NCBI GenBank assembly: GCA_965216395.1 | Contig: OZ244156.1 | Span: 992,001-1,056,000, forward strand | Length of the DNA stretch: 64,000 nt | Source: CAZBXD01 sp965216395 | Lineage (GTDB): Bacteria > Pseudomonadota > Alphaproteobacteria > Micavibrionales > SZUA-601 | Reading direction: 5' to 3' | In this document: positions 19,049 to 26,930 of the stretch, in pieces | How the letters are laid out: every line of letters starts with the position of its first letter | How positions within the stretch are numbered: the stretch's first letter is position 1 | Notes under the pieces: generated by a model | Seen by the model: the letters and a program-made list of their open reading frames with translations, nothing else | What the model was told of the DNA's origin: nothing | Databases searched by the model: none | Translations under genes and position numbers: made by a program

Positions 19049-19408
19049 TTATACCCAAGCATTTTTTATATGATAAGGCAGAGTGTTTTTATTCACAACC
19101 ATAACATCAAATCGAATTAAAAAATTCATATATTTTGGATTTTTCATTAAAAAATATTCCCCAGCACGCCGAATTCTTTTTTGTGACTTTAAGGTAACAG
19201 CCTCTACCCCTTCACGATAAGAATTTCTTGCTTTAACCTCTACAAAAACAAGATTTTTACCTTTCTTCACAACCAAATCAATCTCACCAACGGGCGTTTT
19301 AAAACGATTTTTAAGTAAGCGATAACCTTTAAAAAACAAAACTATCGCACAAAACCATTCCGCACGACGCCCTTTTTTATATCCTTCAATCCGTTTATTA
19401 GTCGTCAT
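19049..19408 (-). CDS. yraN: YraN family (UPF0102) nuclease-like protein
   Basis: A 119-residue protein with the family's nuclease-fold motifs: GEIDLVV near 42-48 and VFVEVKAR near 54-61, which resemble the D-ExK site of restriction-type nucleases and Holliday junction resolvases. No biochemical role is firmly established. Its ATG overlaps the rsmI TGA as ATGA, a coupling seen in many proteobacteria. Confidence 0.93.
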   Translation of the reverse strand: MTTNKRIEGYKKGRRAEWFCAIVLFFKGYRLLKNRFKTPVGEIDLVVKKGKNLVFVEVKARNSYREGVEAVTLKSQKRIRRAGEYFLMKNPKYMNFLIRFDVMVVNKNTLPYHIKNAWV

Positions 19409-20274
19409 TGAGATAAATTCTTTTTGATTTTTAATGCCTGAGCATAAATTTTTTTACGTTTAATGCCCGTTTCCTGTACCACCGTATCAACAGCATCTTT
19501 TAAAGATAATTTTGCAAGTTTTTCAGATAATATTTTCTCAAGATTTGTTTCATCAATAATTATATCTGTATTTTTATTAGGAGAAATTAGTAAAACAATC
19601 TCCCCTTTTGGCACCCATCCATCATTAATCTTAGAAATTAACTTATCCGCATAACCATTTGTATATTCTTCAAATTTTTTTGTTATTTCGCGTGCGATAA
19701 CGATATATCGATCTCCCATAGTTTCTTCTATTGCTTGAAGTGTTTTGCGTAATTTACGCCCCGATTCAAAAATAATGATTGTCGCAGGCAAATCTTTCAC
19801 CATTGCCAAAACTTCTTGACGTGCCTTGGCTTTAACAGGCAAAAAACCGCAAAAATAAAATTGATCTGTCGGCAGGCCAGACGCAGACAAAGCCGCCAAA
19901 GGCGCATTCGCACCTGGAACAGGAAAAACAGTTAGATCATTTTCTCGACACAGACGAACCAATTTATAACCAGGGTCGCTAATGCATGGCATTCCCGCAT
20001 CACTGATCAAGGCAACAGATTGGTTGTTTTTTAGCAAATCAGCAATATCTTGGCGGATTTTAGCATCTGAGTGATCGTGATAAGATCGCAAGCTTTTTTT
20101 GATACCCAATTTTTGCATTAATTTACGGCTAACACGGGTATCTTCACAATATATGTAATCAACATGTGTTAAAATATCAATCGCACGCAATGTGATATCA
20201 CGCATATTACCAATTGGTGTAGCAACAAGATAAAGCGCTGGTTCAAGTGTTATTTCTTGCAATGTAATTACCAA
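19405..20274 (-). CDS. rsmI: 16S rRNA (cytidine(1402)-2'-O)-methyltransferase
   Basis: RsmI methylates the 2'-O of C1402 in the 16S rRNA decoding centre using SAM. The 289-residue tetrapyrrole-methylase fold shows LYLVATPIGNMRDITLRA near 13-30, CEDTR near 44-48, SDAGMPCISDPG near 88-99 and VPGANAPLAALSASGLP around 118-134. The frame has no ATG near its beginning; a TTG at 20274 or a second TTG five codons later is the likely start. It is divergent from the LpoA-like gene, with 68 bp between them. Confidence 0.95.
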   Translation of the reverse strand: MVITLQEITLEPALYLVATPIGNMRDITLRAIDILTHVDYIYCEDTRVSRKLMQKLGIKKSLRSYHDHSDAKIRQDIADLLKNNQSVALISDAGMPCISDPGYKLVRLCRENDLTVFPVPGANAPLAALSASGLPTDQFYFCGFLPVKAKARQEVLAMVKDLPATIIIFESGRKLRKTLQAIEETMGDRYIVIAREITKKFEEYTNGYADKLISKINDGWVPKGEIVLLISPNKNTDIIIDETNLEKILSEKLAKLSLKDAVDTVVQETGIKRKKIYAQALKIKKNLSQ

Positions 20275-20342
20275 TCGGTTGTTTACTGATTTTGAACTTA
20301 AGGTTAGAATGAATAAAAATTCATCATAAGGATATTAATCTA

Positions 20343-21809
20343 ATGCATCTTAAAAGATCAAACATCAAAAAAAAATTTATTCTTTTAATAAGCATTATCC
20401 TTTTATCCAGCCTTTTTTTTACAGCCTGTGCGACACAAAAAAGCCATTATCAATCACCATGGCTTAATCATGAAGGCCGGTATGATTTAGAAAGCCGCAA
20501 CCCAGAAGCGCTACCCCAATACACTCCCATTGAAAAGAAAGAGACCGGAGAATATAACCGCGGCTCTTATAATCCCAATCAAATCAGTATGGTGGGGGAT
20601 AATGAACCAGAAATTGCATCAAATGAATGGCCACAAATTTATTCAGTTGAGGATAATGTAACCGACGATATCAGACGTACCGAAGAAGTCAGCCCGCAAA
20701 ATCAGGGGCGTGGGGTTAAAGTTGCGGTATTACTTCCCTTATCGGGACGCGCATCTGATTTAGGTCAAGCCATGGCGAATGCATCGCAACTAGCCTTATT
20801 CGATATCGGACAATCAAATATCAACCTGATCACACGTGACACGAAGGGAACTGCCGAAGGGGCCAAGATTGCTGTGGAACAAGCGATTAGTGAAGGTGCA
20901 GAAATTATTTTAGGCCCTGTTTTTTCCCATTCTGTTAAAGCTATCACACCAATAGCCCAACGATATAATATCAATGTCATCGCATTTTCAACAGACTGGT
21001 CCGTGGCAAACAGAAATATTTATACGATGGGCTTTATGCCTTTTAGTCAGGTCACCCGCATTACCGATTACGCTGTTAGAAATAATTATCGCAAGATTGG
21101 TATCATGATTCCACAAAGCGCCTATGGCCATGCGGTCTATGGCACATTGAAAAACAACTTATCCTCCTATGGCTTAACCCCTACAAAGTCAGAATATTTT
21201 ACCCCTGGGACAGCCAGTACAAACGCGGTTATTCGTCAATTTTCTGAATATGACGCCCGACGAAACCAATTAATCCCTGATGAAGATTTAGAAATTAAAT
21301 CGCGTATTGAAAATAACTTCGATAAGACGAATAGTTATAATGCTGTTTTACTGCCCCTAGGTGGAAATAACTTAATTTCAACGGCAGCCATATTGACCCA
21401 TTATGGCGTCGATAAGGATCAGGTTAAATTTTTAGGTACAGGTCTTTGGGATGATGAAAAAACATTCTCAGAACACGCTTTGATCGGTGGGTGGTACGCC
21501 GCACCCGATCCTGAAAATCGCGCAGAATTCAATGAAAAATATTTCCAAACTTTTGGCCAAAGTGCCCCGCGTCTGGCCACACTTTCTTATGATGCCACCG
21601 CGCTTGCAATTGTTTTGGCCTATAATGGGCTACAAAATAACGGTACCCCCGCCTTTAACCACCAATCTATTACTTCATCACGAGGGTTTTCTGGTATTGA
21701 CGGTATTTTTCGCTTCCGCAATGATGGTCTTGTTGAACGTGGTCTAGCTGTTTTAGAGGTGCAACGTGGCCAAGCCAAAGTCATTGACCCTGCGCCAAAC
21801 AAATTTTAA
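20343..21809 (+). CDS. Penicillin-binding protein activator (LpoA/LppC-like) lipoprotein
   Basis: A 488-residue secreted lipoprotein. The signal peptide carries a lipobox FFTAC near residue 30. A low-complexity linker runs to about residue 120, followed by a periplasmic-binding-protein type I fold beginning VAVLLPLSGRASDLGQAM. This is the C-terminal domain of LpoA (YraM/LppC), which activates peptidoglycan synthase PBP1A in enterobacteria. The N-terminal TPR domain of E. coli LpoA is missing, as usual in alphaproteobacteria. It is divergent from rsmI, the classic neighbour. AAGGA ten bases before the ATG supports the start. Confidence 0.9.
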   Translation: MHLKRSNIKKKFILLISIILLSSLFFTACATQKSHYQSPWLNHEGRYDLESRNPEALPQYTPIEKKETGEYNRGSYNPNQISMVGDNEPEIASNEWPQIYSVEDNVTDDIRRTEEVSPQNQGRGVKVAVLLPLSGRASDLGQAMANASQLALFDIGQSNINLITRDTKGTAEGAKIAVEQAISEGAEIILGPVFSHSVKAITPIAQRYNINVIAFSTDWSVANRNIYTMGFMPFSQVTRITDYAVRNNYRKIGIMIPQSAYGHAVYGTLKNNLSSYGLTPTKSEYFTPGTASTNAVIRQFSEYDARRNQLIPDEDLEIKSRIENNFDKTNSYNAVLLPLGGNNLISTAAILTHYGVDKDQVKFLGTGLWDDEKTFSEHALIGGWYAAPDPENRAEFNEKYFQTFGQSAPRLATLSYDATALAIVLAYNGLQNNGTPAFNHQSITSSRGFSGIDGIFRFRNDGLVERGLAVLEVQRGQAKVIDPAPNKF

Positions 21810-21810
21810 T

Positions 21811-21839
21811 TTGACATAAACAACAAATTTGTCTAGGGT
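21811..21839 (+). promoter_or_regulatory. Candidate promoter before the small membrane protein gene
   Basis: TTGACA (21811-21816), 17 bases, then TAGGGT (21834-21839), about 35 bases before the ATG at 21874. The -35 box is perfect and the -10 box weak. The 17-base spacer contains the palindrome ACAAATTTGT (21823-21832). Confidence 0.4.
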
Positions 21840-21856
21840 ATATTCAAATAGACAAA
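21828..21856. repeat. 8-bp inverted repeat over the expected transcription start
   Basis: TTTGTCTA at 21828-21835 and its exact complement TAGACAAA at 21849-21856, separated by 13 bases. It overlaps the -10 region of the candidate promoter above, so it could be an operator. A weak terminator for the lipoprotein gene is the alternative. Confidence 0.4.
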
Positions 21857-21873
21857 AAGTAAGAGCTCAAAAA

Positions 21874-22104
21874 ATGAATAACAGAGAAAAAGCTATGGGT
21901 ATAACAACAATCGCGGCCTTTTTGCTTTTAATGGGCGTTGTTACATCTCATCAATTAAAACAAAAACAACAAGAAGACGCTGAAATCTTTTCAGATAATA
22001 AAAAAACGATGCTGACTACCGACTTAGAACGAAACAGTGTACATCATGCGCTGCCTATCACTGGTCAGGTTTTAAAGTTAACTCAAGATTTAAAACTACG
22101 GTAG
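21874..22104 (+). CDS. Small single-pass membrane protein, 3' end possibly frameshifted
   Basis: From ATG 21874 the frame gives 76 residues with one membrane segment (GITTIAAFLLLMGVVTS, about residues 9-25) and a hydrophilic tail, so it is probably anchored with its C-terminus outside. An extension upstream to a TTG at 21829 exists but lacks a ribosome site. After the TAG at 22102-22104, the frame shifted by one base continues open with GEPNILKEDTLGYRLNSDQY and ends at a TAA at 22180-22182. That continuation looks like coding sequence, so the gene may be frameshifted near its end. No family recognised. Confidence 0.5.
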   Translation: MNNREKAMGITTIAAFLLLMGVVTSHQLKQKQQEDAEIFSDNKKTMLTTDLERNSVHHALPITGQVLKLTQDLKLR

Positions 22105-22177
22105 GCGAACCTAATATTTTAAAAGAAGATACGCTTGGCTACCGTTTAAATTCTGATCAATACAAAAATTTAACGCA

Positions 22178-22447
22178 TTAATCTTCAACAACTTCGTATT
22201 CATCAACCTCGATTGTCTTACTGTCTAGACTATAGTCAGATTCTCGGCGCGCAGTTTTCGACCTATATTGATCAGACATATCTTTAAAACTTTTTCCCAT
22301 CGCCTTGCCATATTTCAATTTAAAAATAACCAAACCAATCATCCCGATAAACAAAGCCATTCCAGCGATAAACAACCCAATGATTGTTGTAAAAACTGTC
22401 ACCACGATACGGATTACAAACCCCAGCATGTGCATTAAAAATGTCAT
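22178..22447 (-). CDS. Small membrane protein (89 residues)
   Basis: Two closely spaced hydrophobic segments (about residues 4-24 and 26-46) are followed by a basic stretch and a strongly acidic C-terminus. The start at 22447 overlaps the ferredoxin reductase stop by 4 bp, so the two are likely translated together. I recognise no family. The hydrophobic segments and coupling support a real gene. Confidence 0.65.
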   Translation of the reverse strand: MTFLMHMLGFVIRIVVTVFTTIIGLFIAGMALFIGMIGLVIFKLKYGKAMGKSFKDMSDQYRSKTARRESDYSLDSKTIEVDEYEVVED

Positions 22448-23460
22448 GATTGCGGAATTCCTTTATCGGTGGAATGTTCAAAGTTAAGCACTTTATCAGG
22501 GTGTACAATCGGGAAAATTGCGTGCGCGGCCATGGCAGATTCGCTAAAACCTTGTAAAATCAATTTTAACTTTCCAGGATAATATGCCATATCACCAACA
22601 GCAAAAACACCTGCTTTTGACGTCTGACAAGTTGCTGGATCAACAATAACTTGCTGTTTATTCAATTCCAAGCCCCATTCAGCAATCGGTCCTAAATTCA
22701 TCGCTAAACCAAAAAAAGGTAATAAAATATCTGCATGAATTTCTCGTATATCACCGCTTAAAGTTTTAACAATAACGCGCTCCAACTGTCCATTTTGTCC
22801 GTCAAGCGCCGAGAGCTGATAAGGAATAGCCAGCTCAATTTTACCGTGATCAACCAATTGGTGCATTTTTTTTACCGTTTCGGGTGCTGCGCGAAAACGA
22901 TCACGACGATGAACCACCGTAACAGATTGTGCCACTTCTGACAAAGCAACAGCCCAATCTACCGCACTATCTCCACCACCGGCAATCACGATACGCTTAT
23001 TTTTAAAATCATCTTTTCGGCGCACCATATAAAAAACGGACTGACCCTCAAATTCTTTAATACGATCTAAAGGCGGTCTATTTGGGCCAAACGCTCCTGC
23101 ACCACCGGCAATGATAATGGCCTTAGCCTTTATTAAAGAATCTTTTGAAGTTTGTACAAACCAAAAACCCTCCTTTTCTTTGATGTTGATAACCTGCTGA
23201 CCCAATAAATAAAGCGGCGCAAAAGGCGCGGCTTGTTCTTCTAAATGATTAATCAGGTCACCCGCATTCACCATAGGAAAGGCAGGAATATCATAGATCG
23301 GCTTTTCAGGGTAAAGTGCCGTACATTGCCCCCCAATATGGTTAAGCGTATCTATAACGGCACAACGCATATCCAACATACCGCATTGAAAGACGCTAAA
23401 TAATCCAGCAGGACCAGCGCCAATAACTACAACATCTTTTTCGTAGGTTTTTTCTGTCAT
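22444..23460 (-). CDS. Ferredoxin-NADP+ reductase, thioredoxin-reductase-like type
   Basis: A 338-residue flavoprotein with an FAD-binding GAGPAGL near residue 13, GGQC near 43-46 and an NADP-binding GGGDSAVDWA near 160. The second dinucleotide motif is followed by HRRDRFRA, whose arginines favour NADPH. The redox-active CxxC of thioredoxin reductase is absent, which marks the FNR2-type ferredoxin/flavodoxin reductase of alphaproteobacteria and Gram-positives. GDMAYYPGK near the C-terminus is the second FAD contact. It supplies or draws electrons from ferredoxin. ATG at 23460; the divergent tsaE starts 54 bp away. Confidence 0.92.
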   Translation of the reverse strand: MTEKTYEKDVVVIGAGPAGLFSVFQCGMLDMRCAVIDTLNHIGGQCTALYPEKPIYDIPAFPMVNAGDLINHLEEQAAPFAPLYLLGQQVINIKEKEGFWFVQTSKDSLIKAKAIIIAGGAGAFGPNRPPLDRIKEFEGQSVFYMVRRKDDFKNKRIVIAGGGDSAVDWAVALSEVAQSVTVVHRRDRFRAAPETVKKMHQLVDHGKIELAIPYQLSALDGQNGQLERVIVKTLSGDIREIHADILLPFFGLAMNLGPIAEWGLELNKQQVIVDPATCQTSKAGVFAVGDMAYYPGKLKLILQGFSESAMAAHAIFPIVHPDKVLNFEHSTDKGIPQS

Positions 23461-23514
23461 TTATTTATCAAAGTCATTAATATTGTTTTTCTAGCATAAC
23501 GAAAAAATAACAGC

Positions 23515-23991
23515 ATGCAATTGAAGATCGAAACAGAATTACAGACAAAGAATTTAGCTCAAGAAATCGCACCCTTTTTAAAAAAAGGGGATGTGGTATT
23601 CTTAATAGGCACTTTGGGCGCGGGGAAAACCGCATTGGCGCGATATCTGGTTCAATCGCTTATCCGCGATGATGAAAATGTCCCCAGCCCAACTTTTACA
23701 CTTATTCAATCCTATTCAAATAACGAAGTAGCCATCGACCATTATGATTTATATCGATTAGATGAAAATGACGCACAAGATGATATTATTGAACTGGGAT
23801 GGGAAGAAAGCTTATCCAATGCAATTACACTTGTCGAATGGCCAGATCGATTAAATGATTTAAAACCAAAAGATCGTTTAGAAATCTATATTTCATTTAA
23901 AGATTCTGATCAGAGAATAATTGACTTGAAAAAATTTGGCTCTTGGGAAAAACGGCTTACTCATATACAAGATAAATCTTATGACGGATAA
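23515..23991 (+). CDS. tsaE: tRNA threonylcarbamoyladenosine biosynthesis ATPase TsaE
   Basis: TsaE is the small P-loop ATPase that, with TsaB and TsaD, makes t6A37 in ANN-decoding tRNAs. Walker A GTLGAGKTALAR lies near residues 33-44; SPTFTLIQSY near 62-71 and DHYDLYR near 78-84 are family hallmarks, and LVEWPDRL near 112-119 follows. The length of 158 is normal. It overlaps the addB start. In many alphaproteobacteria amgK and murU lie between tsaE and addB; here they do not. Confidence 0.96.
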   Translation: MQLKIETELQTKNLAQEIAPFLKKGDVVFLIGTLGAGKTALARYLVQSLIRDDENVPSPTFTLIQSYSNNEVAIDHYDLYRLDENDAQDDIIELGWEESLSNAITLVEWPDRLNDLKPKDRLEIYISFKDSDQRIIDLKKFGSWEKRLTHIQDKSYDG

Positions 23992-26926
23992 GGTAAGTAA
24001 TATTTATACCATCCCTGGGGGAATGCCTTTCACGGATGTTTTAGCTTACGGGCTTTTACAACAGCACCAAGAGGGTGAAATCAATCTAAACGAAACAGAA
24101 ATTTATCTACCCAATCGACGAAGTTGCCGTACATTAACGGAAAGCTTTTTGAAAATCACAGATGGGAAAGTCACAATTTTACCAAAAATGACCCCCATCG
24201 GTGATATTGATATTGATGAAATATTACTTGATCACTTAATACCCAATTTATCTATTCATGAACCGATACAACCTTTAGCACGACAATTCTTGCTCGCTCG
24301 ATTGATTATGGCGCGCCAAGACACAGATATTTCTTATGATCAAGCGCTTCGTCTGGCGGTAGATTTAGGAAGACTCATTGATCAAATCCACGCTTATGAT
24401 TTATCGGCTGAAGATTTGGAAACTCTTGTCCCCAGTGAATATGCACATCATTGGCAAATTACAATAGAGTTTTTGAATATTATTATTCAATCCTTACCTC
24501 ATATTTTGAATGAAGAAAAACTATGTAACCCTTCGGAATATCGAAATAATTTACTTAAAATTAAAGGCGAACAACTCTTTAAAAGAACTTTCCCGCATCC
24601 TATTATTGCTGCGGGAACGATGGGATCCATTCCAGCAACAGCTGCGTTTTTATCTCAAATTGTGCAACAACCAAATTCTTGCTTAATACTGCCTGGGTTA
24701 GATAAAGATTTAGACCCAGAATCATGGCAATCACTGGAAGAATCGCACCCGCAATATGCTTTAAAAAATATTTTAGAAATCACCAAGACCGACCGAAAAC
24801 AGGTTAATCTTTGGCCACATATTCATCTCAATAAATTGAGAAAATACCCACAATCGCAATCTCTCATCAAAGCCAGAGGAGAGTTGATCAGCCAAGTCAT
24901 GCGACCAGCCAGTACCAGTCAAAAATGGATGGCAGAAGATTTAACCGAAATGGCTATTAACGGTGTCACACGTATTGACGCTGATAATTTACAACAAGAA
25001 GCGCATATTATCGCGCTGATCATGCGCCAGCACTTAGAGATACCCGAAAAAACCATTACACTTATCACACCCGATCGCAATCTGGCTAAAAGAGTGAAGA
25101 TGGACCTGACCCGTTGGAACATTGATGTTGACGATTCTGCTGGCACGCCCTTATCCAAGACCCGTCTTGGATATTTTTTAACATTAACAAGCCAGCTTAT
25201 GTCACGTGAACACAGCATGATAACCTTGCTTGAAATCCTCAAACATCCGCTTTGTCATTTTGAAGATCAAAAAGATAAATATCAGACCTTAGTCAGTGAT
25301 TTAGAAGTTTTTGCTCTGCGTGGACCAAAGATTGAAAATTATGAAGAGATCAAAACAAAAATTAATTTAATAGAGAATGAGAAGAAACGCTCTGATCTAA
25401 TCCAATTTATCGAAAAAATTGAAAACATATACAGCCAAGCTTGGCAATCAACGAAGGTTTCACTCGATGAATGGGTTAAGCAACATATTGAAATACTTGA
25501 AAAATTATCATTAGCCGATTCATTGTGGGTTGAAGAAGAAGGAAAAATTGCCGCTCATCTTCTCAGTAATATATTGGGTCACAAACAATGGCATTCAAAA
25601 ATCACGGCAGAGGATTATATTGACACTTTGGAAACATTGATGAATCAAGAAACAGTTCGTGCCAAATTCCAAAAACACCCACGTTTAAAAATCTTATCCC
25701 CTATAGAAGGCCAATTACAATCGGCAGATATCATTATCTTAGCTGGGCTTAATGAAGGGATATGGCCTGTTAGCGCATCACATGATCCGTGGATGTCGCG
25801 CCCCATGCGTAAACGTTTTGGATTACCCGATTTAGAAAGACAAATTGGTTTATCCGCGCATAATTTTTGCCAACATCTTGCTAATGATCATGTTATATTA
25901 ACACGTTCTAAAATGAACGAAGGCGCCGAAACAGTACCCAGCCGTTGGTTATTGCGTCTGGAAACAGTGCTGAAAAAAGCCCATCTTTCTTTACCAGATT
26001 CCGAAAATAGTTTTTACAAAACTTTGATTAAATCACTGGATGAAACATCAAAAATTCAACCATACCCACAACCAAGACCAACCCCCCCCGTTTCGATCAG
26101 ACCACGTCAACTCTCAGTAACAGAAATTGAAACTTGGTTGCGCGACCCCTATAGCATTTATGCAAAACATATTTTAAAGCTCAAAAAAATACCAGATATC
26201 GAAGAAAGCCAAGAAACCAGAGATTGGGGTATTTATGTGCATAAAGTTTTAGAGCTTTACACCCGTTTAGAAAATAAAACCCATAAAAGTGAGCGATTAA
26301 AGACACTTAAAGAGATTGCTGATAAACTTCTACATGAAGAAAAAATATCCTCTGTTCAAAAAAAACAATGGGCGCTAAAATTTCAAAATATTGCCCAATG
26401 GTATATTGAATTTGAAAATAAAAACAACATCTTGGTCGAAAAACTAAGTGAACAAAAAGGCTCTATAAAAATTAATGATTTTACATTAACGGCGCGTGCA
26501 GATCGAATTGATATATATCCCGATAAAACAGTGGGTTTAGTTGATTATAAAACCGGTACAGTTCCTCATATTAAAAATATCAAGCTCGGATATTTTCCAC
26601 AACTTCCCCTTATGGGTCTTATTGTCCAAAATAATGGTTTTAAAAATTTAGATAAAGAATCCTATAAAATCAATCAACTTTCATATTACAAACTTACTGG
26701 TAAAGAAGGGAATGCAGGCGAAATAACCAACCTATCTGGTGATCGTGATGAGTTGGATAGTCTTATCCATGATACGCAAGAACGCCTTAGGCAACTTATC
26801 CATGCTTTTGATCAATTAGACACGCCTTATTGGTCAATTCCAAATTTTAATCATGCACCACGTTATAATGATTACGAACATTTATCTCGGGTTCAAGAAT
26901 GGTCCTCTGGAAATGATGAAGGATAA
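23981..26926 (+). CDS. addB: Double-strand break repair protein AddB (alphaproteobacterial type)
   Basis: AddB is the inactivated-helicase/nuclease partner of AddA in the RecBCD-like end-resection enzyme. The start chosen is ATG 23981, which overlaps tsaE by 11 bp; a longer reading from 23936 would run deep into tsaE without support. This gives 981 residues. The N-terminal half is helicase-like. The C-terminal nuclease domain carries the RecB-type motif VGLVDYKTG near residue 850 and the upstream ADRID. Directly followed by addA after 4 bp. Confidence 0.94.
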   Translation: MTDKVSNIYTIPGGMPFTDVLAYGLLQQHQEGEINLNETEIYLPNRRSCRTLTESFLKITDGKVTILPKMTPIGDIDIDEILLDHLIPNLSIHEPIQPLARQFLLARLIMARQDTDISYDQALRLAVDLGRLIDQIHAYDLSAEDLETLVPSEYAHHWQITIEFLNIIIQSLPHILNEEKLCNPSEYRNNLLKIKGEQLFKRTFPHPIIAAGTMGSIPATAAFLSQIVQQPNSCLILPGLDKDLDPESWQSLEESHPQYALKNILEITKTDRKQVNLWPHIHLNKLRKYPQSQSLIKARGELISQVMRPASTSQKWMAEDLTEMAINGVTRIDADNLQQEAHIIALIMRQHLEIPEKTITLITPDRNLAKRVKMDLTRWNIDVDDSAGTPLSKTRLGYFLTLTSQLMSREHSMITLLEILKHPLCHFEDQKDKYQTLVSDLEVFALRGPKIENYEEIKTKINLIENEKKRSDLIQFIEKIENIYSQAWQSTKVSLDEWVKQHIEILEKLSLADSLWVEEEGKIAAHLLSNILGHKQWHSKITAEDYIDTLETLMNQETVRAKFQKHPRLKILSPIEGQLQSADIIILAGLNEGIWPVSASHDPWMSRPMRKRFGLPDLERQIGLSAHNFCQHLANDHVILTRSKMNEGAETVPSRWLLRLETVLKKAHLSLPDSENSFYKTLIKSLDETSKIQPYPQPRPTPPVSIRPRQLSVTEIETWLRDPYSIYAKHILKLKKIPDIEESQETRDWGIYVHKVLELYTRLENKTHKSERLKTLKEIADKLLHEEKISSVQKKQWALKFQNIAQWYIEFENKNNILVEKLSEQKGSIKINDFTLTARADRIDIYPDKTVGLVDYKTGTVPHIKNIKLGYFPQLPLMGLIVQNNGFKNLDKESYKINQLSYYKLTGKEGNAGEITNLSGDRDELDSLIHDTQERLRQLIHAFDQLDTPYWSIPNFNHAPRYNDYEHLSRVQEWSSGNDEG

Positions 26927-26930
26927 TTCT

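Noticed and set aside
23936..23980. Longer N-terminus of AddB
   Set aside because: It lies inside tsaE and has no ribosome site; the ATG at 23981 fits the family's beginning.
26853..26930. Longer N-terminus of AddA
   Set aside because: It overlaps the end of addB; ATG 26931 has AAGGA at good spacing.
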